DNA of 64,000 nt. Origin: JBBATK01 sp039810585 (lineage in GTDB: Bacteria; Bacteroidota; Ignavibacteria; Kapaibacteriales; NICIL-2). The stretch is taken from positions 5,409 through 69,408 of the forward strand of contig JBDHXF010000013.1 of the NCBI GenBank assembly GCA_039810585.1, given 5' to 3'. Each line of letters starts with the position of its first letter. Within the stretch, counting starts at the first letter, position 1. Below the pieces are notes generated by a model. The model saw only the letters and a program-made list of their open reading frames with translations, ran no database searches and was not told where the DNA came from. Below are positions 17,387-28,072 of this stretch, piece after piece. The translations under genes and the position numbers were made by a program.

Positions 17387-18697
17387 TCAGGGTTTCAGAG
17401 GGATATACGGCATCAGAGCTGCATGTTTTTGCGGGTCGATCACCGAGGGAATGCCTGGAGATCTATTAAACGCTGAGTGCGCCAAAAATATGCTCACAAT
17501 GACGCAACATTGTGCTGCGACATACGAGAAAGCAGAGACAGTGGCTCGGGGTTCTTTCGTTGTACGCTCCCACCGTTTTGTGGCCCAAGCTAGCACAGGG
17601 AAGAGCATGGCAGGAGCCGCCAATACCACTTGCCAGCCTTGCAGATAACTCGGAGCGAGAGCTGCACACATGAGCAGCGCGACGACGAAGGACAAAACAT
17701 AGTCACGAATCCAGCGTTCTTCTGGAGTTGTCGCATGATCTTCTTGAGCGCGGAAGCGCTTGAGAATTCCAATGGTAAAGAGGGGACGATAATACCAGAA
17801 GTTTGCGACGACACTAATCAGTACCGAAACCACGCAGAGAAGCTGTAGAAATATAATCCAAGGACGGTATGCTGCCGGGCCAATGGTGGACTCTTTCAAT
17901 TCACGCACCACATCGAATCCACCTAATCCCACGCAATACACAAAGGATTTCAGTGTCGGGACGACGGTTACCAGACCTTTCCCGAAATAACCTACGGTTT
18001 GTTGTTCATCAAACACTAATGGTTCCCTTCGAATCAGGAACAAAGCAGTTGGAATCAGTGTCAATGAGGCGAGTGCCATTCCGGCAACAACTCCTCGGTA
18101 GTCCAAGCGCACGAGCTTCCTCCAAACCAGCATGAGCGTAGAAAAGAAAAGTAGTAGCCATGAGTTATGCATTTGAATTGTGCACAAAAATGACAGACCT
18201 ATAAGAAAACTCGGCCAAAACTTGGCTTCTTCACGTTGCTGGTACAATGCATAGAGCTGAACGACGGCAGCAATCGTTAGAAAAGCCGGCTCCCATAAAA
18301 TGCTGCCATTGTACATGCGGAATGGGTTCATCCAGAAGAGGATCATGACATAGACAGCAGATTGAGGTCCGAAGACCGCCTTGGCAACTTTTAGCAGAAT
18401 GATCAAACTGAGAATATGCTCGATCAACACCACGATCATGGCTGAGCGATAGTCATGTGTAATGGCTATTGGTCCGGCGGTTAAAACCGCTATTAACGAT
18501 CCCGGATTTGTACCTGGTCCCTTCAACAGTTTTAAAAATGGTTCAAAGTGCCCGTTGATCAGACTTACTGCGGTGCGCAACATATGTACCTGATCCCCGC
18601 CAAAACCCGTGTTCAGCGCCAGCATCGCGTGTAAACAAAGTCCGCAAACAAATAGAATAATGAGCGTTACTCGAGAGTGTAGAAGCTTTGAATGCAT
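17387..18697 (-). CDS. Polytopic membrane protein, glycosyltransferase-C-like
   Basis: The 436-residue protein has about ten membrane helices and no soluble domain, like GT-C dolichol/undecaprenyl-sugar glycosyltransferases (PMT/ArnT relatives). The first periplasmic loop after helix 1 has NTGFGGDQVHMLRTA, where GT-C enzymes carry an acidic residue, and a later loop has FWMNPFRMYNGSILWEP. The frame is open to a GTG at 18757, but the ATG at 18697 places MHSKLLHSRVTLIILFVCG directly at the first helix and is preferred. The next gene upstream on the same strand is a second protein of this type 650 bp away. Sugar and acceptor are unknown. Confidence 0.65.
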   Translation of the reverse strand: MHSKLLHSRVTLIILFVCGLCLHAMLALNTGFGGDQVHMLRTAVSLINGHFEPFLKLLKGPGTNPGSLIAVLTAGPIAITHDYRSAMIVVLIEHILSLIILLKVAKAVFGPQSAVYVMILFWMNPFRMYNGSILWEPAFLTIAAVVQLYALYQQREEAKFWPSFLIGLSFLCTIQMHNSWLLLFFSTLMLVWRKLVRLDYRGVVAGMALASLTLIPTALFLIRREPLVFDEQQTVGYFGKGLVTVVPTLKSFVYCVGLGGFDVVRELKESTIGPAAYRPWIIFLQLLCVVSVLISVVANFWYYRPLFTIGILKRFRAQEDHATTPEERWIRDYVLSFVVALLMCAALAPSYLQGWQVVLAAPAMLFPVLAWATKRWERTTKEPRATVSAFSYVAAQCCVIVSIFLAHSAFNRSPGIPSVIDPQKHAALMPYIPLKP

Positions 18698-19350
18698 TAT
18701 GATCTGGGGCGATAGTGACGTTATGATTATACTAACCATCGTACAAAAATAGCACACATTCTGAGCGTCGGTTCGGCGCAGCCGAAGCGCATGAAGAATA
18801 CTTTATAACTATTTGTGCCGATTCTATTCACGCACTTCAACGGCTGCACAGATGTAGAATTCTATAGGAACGCGCATACAAATGACGACAGTGTATGCGT
18901 CGCTGCGCACCCCGATTCCAGATGCGGCAGAACATCATCGATGGATTCCGTTATAGTGCCAATCGTCCGAAATCAGAACTCGGTGTACACATAACGTAAT
19001 CGTGACATACGGTGGAGCACCTCGTAGGATATTTTATGCAGACCAGAGAGATAGAACTCGAAGGTCGTACACTACTGCGGATCGAACCATAGTATGTTGT
19101 TGAACGCGTCCTGAGCGATGCTATTCTTTACAGAATTGAATGCAATCAGGAGGGCAGTCATTTAATACGACAGGATAAGCGGTTTAAACACCAGCCCCAT
19201 TTTCGGTCAATACAAGGAATAAAAATCTATGGGAAGCTCAACTGTCTTAGCAGGATGCTAGCGCTAGGACGTGTTCGTGCCTTGAAATGTATCCTTTTGA
19301 CACCTCAAGTATAAAAGTACAACTACGAAACCACTCACAAAGTTCTGCGA
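18698..19350. other. Long intergenic stretch, no gene recognised
   Basis: About 650 bases between two membrane-protein genes show no convincing reading frame. A small hairpin (TTCGGC-GCA-GCCGAA, 18772-18786) lies near the upstream end. I see nothing else. Confidence 0.5.
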
Positions 19351-20877
19351 CTAGCGATGCACCAGCACATCCACGCCATCGCTGCGGTCGCGTAGGGAGT
19401 AGTTGCCAATCAATTCTTTGAAAGACGAATCCTGAGAGTAGTAGTCCAGAACAGAAAGACGAACATGGGTGTTTTGTAACTCGATTCCATCGCTCGGCAC
19501 CATAAACACGTCGGGTACATCGCGAACAGCGTTTCGTACGACCATGCGGAAGGCTCTTCTTTCTGCCGTGCTCATCGCACTCGTATCTCGGTAGGGTTTT
19601 CCTCTGGCGTCCGGTTGGTATGCATAGTACATGCTGCGAAGGAACCACAGACAGCTAAAGGGGTTTTGCGCTTGCGCCCCCGCAACAAAAAACGCAGGGG
19701 AGTGAGGGAAGACGAGAGGACAGAGGTTGTTTACGCTGATGTGATCTTTGGCCTTTTCCGCTGCAATGGTGCCGAGCAGCGTGGTCATGCGACGATCGTC
19801 AAATTTCTTGCTAAAGATATCGGTGGCGTGGCAAAGTCCAACAACCAAGACAATCGCGATGCCAGAAATCCACAGAATACGATGAATACGGATGCGCCAC
19901 GGCGCATCCACGTTCTGCAGAAGAACCCACACCTGAACGCCCAGTGCACAACAGCCGAAACCTAGTGCGCAGAGGTAATGGTAGCTTGTTCCAACGCGCT
20001 GCATCCACGCGATGAACAATCCAACCCACGCCAATGCTAAGAGAGGGAGGGTTAGGGGGTGTAAGGGTAGTCGACGTTTGAAGGCGATAAGCAATAGGCT
20101 GAGGACAACAAGGAAGAGTGAAGCCGGTGCAAAGAGGAAATGCGTTAAGGGGAGGTTGTTGGTGTACGCTGCCGTTGCTAATTCTACAGAGTCTAGAATA
20201 TGAGGCGTGAAGACGAGGATTAACGCTACGTAGAGTCCTGTAAAACTTGTTATCACGATGTGTCCGACATCGAGCACCACGCGCTTATTCCGTACCCACC
20301 ACATCAGCTCCAATACAACCCACAGTGCCAGAAAATGTGGCTTGACGTTGAATCCGATGGCAGCAACAGACGCGATAAACACGTACGATGACGTGCTTTT
20401 GGGGCGCTTCTGTCCGGGTGTCGCTGTACCGCGCAGCAAGACGTATGGGAGCATGTACATCAAGCCCACATGATCGCGCTGATGCATCTGGTAGAGAGGG
20501 AACAGCAGGATAAAACTTGTGATAGAGAGAAACCAGCCGGATTCAAGGACATTCTCTCGAACTAATACTCTCGCGGCGTGATACATGCTTGCAATGAAGA
20601 GCACGCTCATCGCAAAATGCGATAAGCCAAGTGCCGCGCTTGCCGTGAGAATTGCATGTGACCATAGCCACGCTCCGGGAGCATAAAGCAACCAAATGAG
20701 TGGAAAGTTCATATCCATGAAATCCACGTACGGAACCTGTCCCTGCACCATACGACGCGCAAAATCAAAGTGCAAGGCCATGTCCATGTTTGGCGTCGGC
20801 ACAAACACCGCAATTACGTAGCAGAGAACTGAAGCGAGGACAAAGACAATGCCCAGCTTGCCGGTCATTCGATCCAT
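19351..20877 (-). CDS. Polytopic membrane glycosyltransferase (GT39/PMT-like)
   Basis: The 508-residue protein has roughly eleven membrane helices. After helix 1 the first loop reads PTPNMDMALHFDFARRMVQGQVPYVDFMDMNFPLIWLLYAPG (~28-69). This matches the D...H..ARR...G..PY.DF.D..FPL loop of bacterial GT-C enzymes that transfer sugars from polyprenyl phosphate to envelope glycans or lipid A. D32 and D38 are candidate catalytic or metal-site acids. A soluble periplasmic tail of ~140 residues ends the protein. The acceptor is unknown. It is separated by ~650 bp from the similar gene at 17387-18697, so co-transcription is uncertain. Confidence 0.72.
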   Translation of the reverse strand: MDRMTGKLGIVFVLASVLCYVIAVFVPTPNMDMALHFDFARRMVQGQVPYVDFMDMNFPLIWLLYAPGAWLWSHAILTASAALGLSHFAMSVLFIASMYHAARVLVRENVLESGWFLSITSFILLFPLYQMHQRDHVGLMYMLPYVLLRGTATPGQKRPKSTSSYVFIASVAAIGFNVKPHFLALWVVLELMWWVRNKRVVLDVGHIVITSFTGLYVALILVFTPHILDSVELATAAYTNNLPLTHFLFAPASLFLVVLSLLLIAFKRRLPLHPLTLPLLALAWVGLFIAWMQRVGTSYHYLCALGFGCCALGVQVWVLLQNVDAPWRIRIHRILWISGIAIVLVVGLCHATDIFSKKFDDRRMTTLLGTIAAEKAKDHISVNNLCPLVFPHSPAFFVAGAQAQNPFSCLWFLRSMYYAYQPDARGKPYRDTSAMSTAERRAFRMVVRNAVRDVPDVFMVPSDGIELQNTHVRLSVLDYYSQDSSFKELIGNYSLRDRSDGVDVLVHR

Positions 20878-21243
20878 CTATAGGTCAAGAATTGATTCCA
20901 TCGTACAAAATATGAAGCCTGTCGCTATTGGATCGATGAAATGGACAACCGTTGTGGTCAGACTCCACTCGCCTGGTGTGTAGCACAATACCTTCACAAA
21001 GGCATCAAAGTGCCGTGTCCGCAGATAGTGGTGGCTGAGCTCTCGGACACGAATCTGTAGTCGACTGACAACTATTACACGGAGATCTGACGACGGTCAT
21101 ATCCCTTCAGGGGGTTCACGCCTAGTTTCAGGGCGACATCCGAGTAAGCGAATTCTGTACGAGACTCACACTGCAGCAGGGTTTTGCTGGCACACGGTTG
21201 ATCGAAACAGTGCATATGTCAAACCATAGATCGGGAGGTATGT
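20878..21243. other. Divergent intergenic region
   Basis: These ~370 bases separate the minus-strand glycosyltransferase from the plus-strand secretory pair and must hold promoters for both. I could not pick a convincing TAnnTTTG element. A strong GGGAGG Shine-Dalgarno sequence precedes the ATG at 21244. Confidence 0.4.
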
Positions 21244-22302
21244 ATGAAACACGTATGGTATGGACTCCTTGCAGCAATCATGATGATGCTTGGTGTTGAG
21301 CGCCTCAGCGCGCAGTCTGCATTCGCTGTTGTCAAATCCAACGGCACGACTATCATAGCCGGGTCACTGAAGTCAGCGATCGACACCGCTGCAAATGGCG
21401 ACATCATTTACCTGCCTACCGGAAGCATTGATGTCACCGGAGTGAAAGTGAATAAAGGGGTACACTTGATAGGAGCCGGATACTATCCCGATTCGTCCGG
21501 TGCTGCAGCACAGTCTATGCTGGCCGGTAGCTTGATTATCGTGAGTGGAGCAGACGGAGGTTCCGTACAAGGAGTATTTGTGAACGGCTCGATTACCTTT
21601 GGCACAAATCAGAATGATTGTGAGGTGCACAACTATGTTATTCGAAGGAATTACATAGCCAGCGCCTTGTATCTCTCGTATGCATGGAATACAGCCACGA
21701 ATGGCTCAAACTTCACCATTACGGAGAACGTGATTAATTATGGTTTTTGTGGCGGCTTAGCAAACAATGTCATGTTTTCGAATAACATTCTTGTTCAATT
21801 GACGCAGCTCTTCCGACCGCTTACCACTATAAAGAATGCAACGATTGCAAACAACGTGATCATTCCATTGGACAGTTATGTTTCCAACGATGTGTCGTTC
21901 TCAACATTCAAGAATAATATCATCGTTCTGGGCACCCTTGGCTACGTCAACAATTATCAAGGGAATATCTATCTCAATAATCTACACTGCAGCACGACCG
22001 GTTTAAATAGCTATGGCGTAGTGCAGAGTAACGGCAATGTGTACATCGAACGTGAGAAGATTTTTGTCAAGCAGAACGGAGGATCGTACTTGTACTCGGA
22101 CAACTATCATCTCCTGGCAACTGCACTCAGCGCTATCTCCGGCACCGACGGCTCTCAAGTGGGAGTCTATGGAGGACAGTATGCGTGGAAAGACGGAGGA
22201 CTTCCTCCGAACCCTGCGATACTTCAAGCTAAAGTCGCGTCAAAAACAAATGCAAAGGGAAAACTCGACATTGAGTTCAAAGTTCAAGCTCAAACCAAGT
22301 AA
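21244..22302 (+). CDS. Secreted right-handed beta-helix protein
   Basis: A signal peptide (YGLLAAIMMMLGVERLSAQ, cleavage near residue 24) is followed by a parallel beta-helix resembling pectate-lyase-fold proteins. SLKSAIDTAANGDIIYLPTGSIDVTGVKVNKGVHLIGAG is the classical opening of such domains. Repeated coils of the NFTITENVI, NNVMFSNNILV, NATIANNVIIP and STFKNNIIVLG kind run from ~155 to 240. No catalytic residues of a known lyase or hydrolase could be assigned, so carbohydrate or surface binding is as likely as catalysis. It has a GGGAGG ribosome-binding site and lies 11 bp before the next gene, so the two form a unit. No type IX tail is seen. Confidence 0.75.
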   Translation: MKHVWYGLLAAIMMMLGVERLSAQSAFAVVKSNGTTIIAGSLKSAIDTAANGDIIYLPTGSIDVTGVKVNKGVHLIGAGYYPDSSGAAAQSMLAGSLIIVSGADGGSVQGVFVNGSITFGTNQNDCEVHNYVIRRNYIASALYLSYAWNTATNGSNFTITENVINYGFCGGLANNVMFSNNILVQLTQLFRPLTTIKNATIANNVIIPLDSYVSNDVSFSTFKNNIIVLGTLGYVNNYQGNIYLNNLHCSTTGLNSYGVVQSNGNVYIEREKIFVKQNGGSYLYSDNYHLLATALSAISGTDGSQVGVYGGQYAWKDGGLPPNPAILQAKVASKTNAKGKLDIEFKVQAQTK

Positions 22303-22313
22303 TCGGAGGACCT

Positions 22314-25300
22314 ATGAAAAAGCTCTTGTTAGTCTGGCTCCTCCTTCTCATGCCGGGAGTTGGCTTTGCTCAGCGAATAGTGGGTTTCGAATACTGGTTT
22401 GATGCACAGTATAGTCAGAAGTTGACAAAATCGGTATCAGCGGCCGACGGTTTAAGTACCATTGTCGAGTCGCTCGATGTGCCCACCTTGAACGATGGCA
22501 TGCATTTCTTGTCCATCCGATTTAGCGACAATAACGGGAAATGGAGTTGTGTGAGCGATTACGCGTTCTTTAGAGCAGGTGTATCGACGGCAACAGATCC
22601 CCGCATCACGACACTCGAATATTGGTTTGACGCTGACGTTGCGAAAAAGACGAGCGTTAGTGTCGTGACGGCTAATGATGTTGTCACGCAATCCATAGAC
22701 CTGGCATCCATAGCGTCCGGTATTCACTGGCTTTCGATGCGCTTTCAAGACAACAACGGACTGTGGTCTGGTGTAAACGACTATGTGTTTTTTAAAGCCG
22801 CCTCGAGCGTGAGCGACACCGTTCGGATTACGAAGTTTCGGTATTGGTATGACTCTGATGTGCAGCATATCGTGGAGGCCAGCATCGCCACACCGGCAAC
22901 GATGATTGAGTTGCAAAAGTATATTGATATCACGTCGGGTTCTCCGGACCAGTTTCCACTGTCCTTGCAACTGCAGTTTCAAGATAACACGGGACTATGG
23001 AGCGCTGTGTACACGAAAACCTTCCAACCCGAGCCGTCATTCGAAACCTATCGGACACTGAACTCCGTCTCTTTTCGCAATACAACGAACTTCTCTCGCA
23101 TGTTCAGGTGGAATTTTGGTGACGGAAGCACGGATACTACTGCAAATCCGCATCACGTGTATCAGTATCCCGGGGTGTACACGGTAACGCTGACGGCGAC
23201 TAATTCCATGGGCACGAAGGATACATCGGAAGTAGTGGAGATCAAGGGATTGCGAGAAGTAGTCGCCAACAGAGCCGGAAACACCGGCGATGTGTCTCTC
23301 TTAGTGTACGGCGGCGGATTCGATAGAGACGCGAGTGTATGGCTGGAAGGACCGGAGACAATACATGCCGATACGTCGTACGTCGAACGCCTTGATGCTG
23401 TGTACGGTCGCTTTGATCTGCGAGGAAAAAGTTTGGGGTTATACGACGTAGTCGTCCAGTTTCCCGGTGATACCGTGATGAGGCTGCCAAAAGCATTTAC
23501 CATCGAAGCCGGGACAAAGCCGCAACCCTTTGTGAGTATCGATGGTCGAAACAAGATTCTGTTTAATCGTTGGCAAAGTTATCAGATTACCATTGGAAAC
23601 AGTGGTAATGTCGACGCCAGTGGCGTGCCGTTGTTCATCGTGATATCGAAGGCAGACGGGATGCAAGTGGACTTCACAAACCTCAACGTCGCGCTTGCGC
23701 CTGCCTCTGTTGCAGCCGGTCTGCAGTATCTGTTAGACACGATACCGCTTCGATGGGATATCGATGAGTTGTTTGGCGAGGCATTTAATGGTTCATTATA
23801 TGTGTTCTACATTCCGTCTATTCCTGCCAATTCCAGTCGCTCTCTTGAACTCCGCATCAGGACCAATCAAAGCTTCAGACTGTATTCATGGATGAACGAG
23901 CCGTATTTCCAATCACCGTTCGACGATGCAGTAGCATCGTGTATCAATGAGGCGATTGCTTGGTATGCGCTTGAGAAGGGATTGGATCTTGGACTCAAAT
24001 TCATACCTGGAGCAGGCTGTTTGAAGAACATTGGGAAGGAATCATACGGTATGATGACGCGGGTGATCGAGCGCAAGATCGGAAAGGACGCTAATGGAAA
24101 ACCGTACAAAGGTTGGGGCGACTGGGCATGGGGCTGGGGTAACTGGATAGCAGACATGACTGCCATTGGAGTTGGCTGCGCAATGGATGTGTTTCCGCCT
24201 ACCAAAGCTGCAAAGTTTGCGTATGCCTCCTACAAGACCATCATAGAACTAAACAAGATCAAAAAAGATGTTCGCAAGCTGGCATCAGCAGATGAAAAAT
24301 GTCGTGAAAAATTCAAGCACCTATCCAAGAAAGACCAGTCGGTGAGTGCCGTGAGCTCCTTTGATCCCAACGAGTTGGTTGGTCCGTCTGGCTACACCGA
24401 ACAACGATACACCCACAACCAGGGAACCTTTGATTACACGATATTTTTCGAAAACAAAGCATCAGCCACCGCACCGGCTCAGGAAGTCATCATTCTCGAT
24501 ACGTTGGATCCACGAGTGTACAATCTCTCGACATTCAGCTTCGGCGCATTTGCCTATGGAGGAAGTGTCAATCATCCACTCAGCTCCATACACCACTTCA
24601 CCGTCACGATCGACTCAGTTCGTAACGGCGCTGATATTCTGCGGGTGAACGGTAGCGTGGATACATCCTCGGGGATCGTGACGTGGCAGTTCATTACTCT
24701 CAATCCCGCAACGATGGATTATCCGGATGACCCTGATGCAGGCTTCCTACCGCCCAACAAGGTCTCTCCCGAAGGGGAGGGCTATGTTTCCTTTAGTGTT
24801 AGACCGCGATACCCTAACGTGGAAGACTCAAGTATTGGGACACGGGCAAAAATCATCTTTGATCTGAACGAACCCATCTTTACGAATAGCTATGCGAACA
24901 AGCTTGATTTGACGCCGCCCGTCAGTAGGCTCACAGCTGTGTATTCCACCGCGTTAGCAGATTACTATCGCTTTAGCGTTGAAGGGTCGGACGCTCGGAG
25001 TGGAATTCGATACTACACATTGTACGGTTCGCGCAACGATAGCGCCTACATCCCGCTGATGATTTCACCAGATCGCTCCTTCTACTTTCAATGCGATTCC
25101 GGAGTAGTCTACCGCTTCTTCACGTTGGCTACCGATAGCGTTGGTAATGAAGAAGCAATGAAAACACAGTATGAACAAAGTACCTTTACGGTAGCAGTGC
25201 AGAATGACCGAAATACGAAGATCGGCGACGAGATCCAGGTTTATCCTAATCCCGCCGGCTCGACTCTGACCATTAGCTATACAGCGCTGACCGAGGGTTC

Positions 25301-25481
25301 GGTTGACCTCTGCGTTAGTGATCCTCTGGGACGCAGCTGCGTTCAATCACACTCTCTGTTCTCGCAGCAAGGCGCTAATGTCAAAACCATTAACGTTGAG
25401 ACAATTCCGACCGGACTGTATCTGCTCAACCTCAGGACGCCGACAAAAACACTGACGACAAAGATTCTGATCTCTCGCTAA
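22314..25481 (+). CDS. Type IX-secreted multidomain protein with PKD domain
   Basis: The 1055-residue protein has a signal peptide (KLLLVWLLLLMPGVGFAQ). It is followed by three related ~70-90-residue modules beginning EYWFDAQY, EYWFDADV and RYWYDSDV, each with a (F/Q)(Q/S)DN(N/T)G(L/K)WS motif. A PKD domain (~238-310, WNFGDGS.D...NPHHVYQYPGVYTVTLTATN) comes next, then a Trp/Gly-rich middle (~585-665). From ~679 there is a domain opening SSFDPNELVGPSGY, common in Bacteroidota surface proteins. The last ~80 residues (IQVYPNPAGSTLTISY ... GLYLLNL ... KILISR) form a type IX sorting signal. It is likely exported and attached to the surface. It has a GGAGG ribosome-binding site and is followed by a terminator. 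Confidence 0.82.
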   Translation: MKKLLLVWLLLLMPGVGFAQRIVGFEYWFDAQYSQKLTKSVSAADGLSTIVESLDVPTLNDGMHFLSIRFSDNNGKWSCVSDYAFFRAGVSTATDPRITTLEYWFDADVAKKTSVSVVTANDVVTQSIDLASIASGIHWLSMRFQDNNGLWSGVNDYVFFKAASSVSDTVRITKFRYWYDSDVQHIVEASIATPATMIELQKYIDITSGSPDQFPLSLQLQFQDNTGLWSAVYTKTFQPEPSFETYRTLNSVSFRNTTNFSRMFRWNFGDGSTDTTANPHHVYQYPGVYTVTLTATNSMGTKDTSEVVEIKGLREVVANRAGNTGDVSLLVYGGGFDRDASVWLEGPETIHADTSYVERLDAVYGRFDLRGKSLGLYDVVVQFPGDTVMRLPKAFTIEAGTKPQPFVSIDGRNKILFNRWQSYQITIGNSGNVDASGVPLFIVISKADGMQVDFTNLNVALAPASVAAGLQYLLDTIPLRWDIDELFGEAFNGSLYVFYIPSIPANSSRSLELRIRTNQSFRLYSWMNEPYFQSPFDDAVASCINEAIAWYALEKGLDLGLKFIPGAGCLKNIGKESYGMMTRVIERKIGKDANGKPYKGWGDWAWGWGNWIADMTAIGVGCAMDVFPPTKAAKFAYASYKTIIELNKIKKDVRKLASADEKCREKFKHLSKKDQSVSAVSSFDPNELVGPSGYTEQRYTHNQGTFDYTIFFENKASATAPAQEVIILDTLDPRVYNLSTFSFGAFAYGGSVNHPLSSIHHFTVTIDSVRNGADILRVNGSVDTSSGIVTWQFITLNPATMDYPDDPDAGFLPPNKVSPEGEGYVSFSVRPRYPNVEDSSIGTRAKIIFDLNEPIFTNSYANKLDLTPPVSRLTAVYSTALADYYRFSVEGSDARSGIRYYTLYGSRNDSAYIPLMISPDRSFYFQCDSGVVYRFFTLATDSVGNEEAMKTQYEQSTFTVAVQNDRNTKIGDEIQVYPNPAGSTLTISYTALTEGSVDLCVSDPLGRSCVQSHSLFSQQGANVKTINVETIPTGLYLLNLRTPTKTLTTKILISR

Positions 25482-25536
25482 GGGAGCTGTGCAGAGTCCG
25501 TCAGTTTCGACGTTCAATTTCAACCGGTTTAGTATT

Positions 25537-25580
25537 GCAAAGCCCTTGATCGAAAAGCTACCTCAAGGGCTTTGCTGTTT
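25537..25580 (+). terminator. Hairpin terminator after the secretory pair
   Basis: A perfect 13-bp stem (GCAAAGCCCTTGA pairing with TCAAGGGCTTTGC, 13-nt loop) lies 56 bp past the stop codon. The following TGTTT is a weak T tail. Confidence 0.7.
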
Positions 25581-25815
25581 ATGCGACGTAGTTTCAGGAG
25601 TTTTTGCGACAGAGTTGGGCAATTACATCTAATAGGCGAGTAGCGAGCCCCCGTGAAAAGTGCGCATGCACAGATTCACTGTCTCAGCTTAAAAATGATT
25701 CCGTTAATGTTCCGAACAGATCTTCCCAACGCTTAAGCCGCAAGTGGATCTTTAAACACACTCCAAAACAGCGTGTGACTGGCAGATACTTCGAAAACTC
25801 CAACTCGAAGTGATC

Positions 25816-25904
25816 AGCAAGAGATTCTTGTTCGCCTCCTTCCATTTCACCGCCTCCTACGCCACAACCCGGTTGGCTCCGGGCCCTTGTCCTTTGCCGG
25901 ATAA
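25816..25904. repeat. Dispersed 89-bp repeat, copy 1
   Basis: This 89-bp segment recurs at 29104-29192 in the same orientation with equal length and only scattered substitutions. Both contain GATTCTTGTTCGCCTCCT, CCTCCTACGCCACAACCC, GGTTGGCTCCGGGC and TTGTCCTTTGCCGGATAA. It lies in a ~670-bp gene-free stretch (25482-26155) in which I see no coding sequence. Confidence 0.88.
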
Positions 25905-26155
25905 CGTTGGAAATTCCAAAGACCACAGCCAGAGATATAGGCTCCTAGGTAGTGTACACACCAGTACCGACAAAAAACGACTGAAATCGAGTCGGAAGAT
26001 GCTGCCCTTAGCTTCGCGATATGGCATGTTGAGCAGCACTCACATTCGAATAGGAATACGTTTGGAATCTGCATATTTTAACAGGTACGAGTGAGTTTCC
26101 CAAGCCTTTATCGTTTGGAAAGTTACAGAGCCTATTCACATTCGAAAGCATCACG

Positions 26156-28072
26156 ATGCAGAACTCCGCTTGCTTGTCCGTGCTTAGCTTTTTGATCCCA
26201 GGTCTGTTTGGGTGGACCAATTGTTTCAACGCACAGGCGCAGCAGGCACATCCTGTCCATCGCCGAGCTATACGGGAGATGATTGAAGAAAAGTTGAGAA
26301 TCAATCCGGATAGCTTGCGCTCGTTCTTGAGCAATCCGCAGGAGTATCGGGATCGACATCGAAGTGATGATGACGAGCGCACGCAAGTCGATGGTGCACA
26401 GATCCAGGCGATTGCGAACACAAAAATTTCGACGCAGCCTCAGACGGAGATGGAGGTGCATGCAGCCGTTAATCCAACGGATCCCGATAACATCGTGTGT
26501 GCTGCAATCTCTCCAACTTCAAATCCATTGGTCTGCCCTATCTACTATACACACGATGGTGGAAGCACGTGGCAAAAAAGTAGTTTCCGTAGTATCCAAC
26601 ATGGCGCAAAGGGAACACTTTTAGGTGGAGGTGATCCGGTTTTCGCCTTTGATGACAGCGGTACACTTTATTTCACGTGGATCGACTCGTATCAACCTAC
26701 TAACGATAAAAATCTTCAAAACATGGAGCTCTACTGGGTGCAGTCCACAGATGGTGGTGCAACGTTCCAGCGCGATGAGACCAAGGATGGAGTATTTCTC
26801 GGTAAAGTTGTCAATCAAGACTATGGAGATTCACTGTCGCAGGTTATCGACAAAGAATGGATCATGACCGACAACAGTACGTCACCGTATCGTGGCAATC
26901 TCTACGTGGCTGCTCTCCAGACCAAAGTCAACGAATGGTATATCCGGCTTCGTAAAAAGAGTGCGTTGAAGGATCAATTCGAGAGTGAGGCAGTGACAGC
27001 TCTTGTGCCAAACATGAGCTACTCACAAGAGTGTTCTTTAGATGTCGATACACTGGGACGAGTCCATATGGTTTTTTGTGCCAGTCTAGTAGGGGATACC
27101 GTCAATAGAGGATCGTGGTATTGGCGCCTTTACGATGCGGTCTCAGCGGATGGAGGACAGAGCTTTGAAAGCGTAAACCTCATCTCGAAAGCGTTCATTA
27201 TGTCCTACGACTCAGCCACCGACTCGTTCTTGAATATCCCGGTCGGAGCCGCCAGCGCTGATGCCCTGCCACAAGTTGTGTGCGACAAACGAGGATCTGC
27301 GTCACGTCCTGCTACGAATTTCATATACACGGTGTGGACAGCTTCCGGAACAGATTCAATAGGCAGTCTTGGAATGGATGTGTACTTCTCGCGTTCCACA
27401 GATGGAGGTCGGACTTGGTCAACACCGTTTATTGTTAATGACGATGCCAAAGAGCATTGTTCACAGCTTTATGCATCAATTGCCGTAAATGAAGATGGTA
27501 AAATCGTTGTGGCGTGGTATGATAGACGGGGGGATGCTGCAGATAAAAAAGGACATTACTATATGGCCATGTCCTTCGATAACGGCATCAGCTTCACACC
27601 GAACTTTCCAATTACGACACAAGTGACGGACTTTTCAAAGTTCACTGGCTATTATGCGCGAGCCACTGGTGAGTATAACCAGGTTGTTACTACAAAAACG
27701 CACGCCATTACTTTTTGGGGTGATGGACGAAGCGGCATTGCCCAAGTGTACATGGCAAAGGTGCCCTTTGATTCTACCTTACTTGGTGTTGAGACCGTAC
27801 AACCTATTGATAATGATTGGAGTCTCACATCCATTACACCCATGCCTGTGCACGATCAAGGGGTACTGTCAGTACAGTCAGCCAAGGATCGCGCCATCGA
27901 TGCCTCGCTCTTTGCTCTTGACGGAAGTGTAGTCTACAATTTTGGTCGCTTCGTCACGCACAAAGGCAGCGATCATATTCCCTTAAAATTTCCGGATCTT
28001 AGCCGCGGCTTATACATTCTGCGCTTGAAATGTGGAGAGCAGTCGATTATATCTCGGATACTGATCGATTGA
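26156..28072 (+). CDS. Type IX-secreted BNR/sialidase-like beta-propeller
   Basis: The 638-residue protein starts with a hydrophobic export signal (~6-28, ending NCFNAQAQ). Residues ~100-540 carry Asp-box (BNR) repeats: THDGGSTW, STDGGATF, SADGGQSF and STDGGRTW. These mark a sialidase-type six-bladed propeller. The arginine triad of true sialidases could not be assigned, so glycosidase activity is unproven; VAWYDRRGD at ~460 is a candidate arginine-bearing strand. The final ~80 residues (ITPMPVHDQGVLSV ... GLYILRLKCGEQSIISRILI) are a type IX sorting tail. It stands alone on the plus strand. Confidence 0.8.
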   Translation: MQNSACLSVLSFLIPGLFGWTNCFNAQAQQAHPVHRRAIREMIEEKLRINPDSLRSFLSNPQEYRDRHRSDDDERTQVDGAQIQAIANTKISTQPQTEMEVHAAVNPTDPDNIVCAAISPTSNPLVCPIYYTHDGGSTWQKSSFRSIQHGAKGTLLGGGDPVFAFDDSGTLYFTWIDSYQPTNDKNLQNMELYWVQSTDGGATFQRDETKDGVFLGKVVNQDYGDSLSQVIDKEWIMTDNSTSPYRGNLYVAALQTKVNEWYIRLRKKSALKDQFESEAVTALVPNMSYSQECSLDVDTLGRVHMVFCASLVGDTVNRGSWYWRLYDAVSADGGQSFESVNLISKAFIMSYDSATDSFLNIPVGAASADALPQVVCDKRGSASRPATNFIYTVWTASGTDSIGSLGMDVYFSRSTDGGRTWSTPFIVNDDAKEHCSQLYASIAVNEDGKIVVAWYDRRGDAADKKGHYYMAMSFDNGISFTPNFPITTQVTDFSKFTGYYARATGEYNQVVTTKTHAITFWGDGRSGIAQVYMAKVPFDSTLLGVETVQPIDNDWSLTSITPMPVHDQGVLSVQSAKDRAIDASLFALDGSVVYNFGRFVTHKGSDHIPLKFPDLSRGLYILRLKCGEQSIISRILID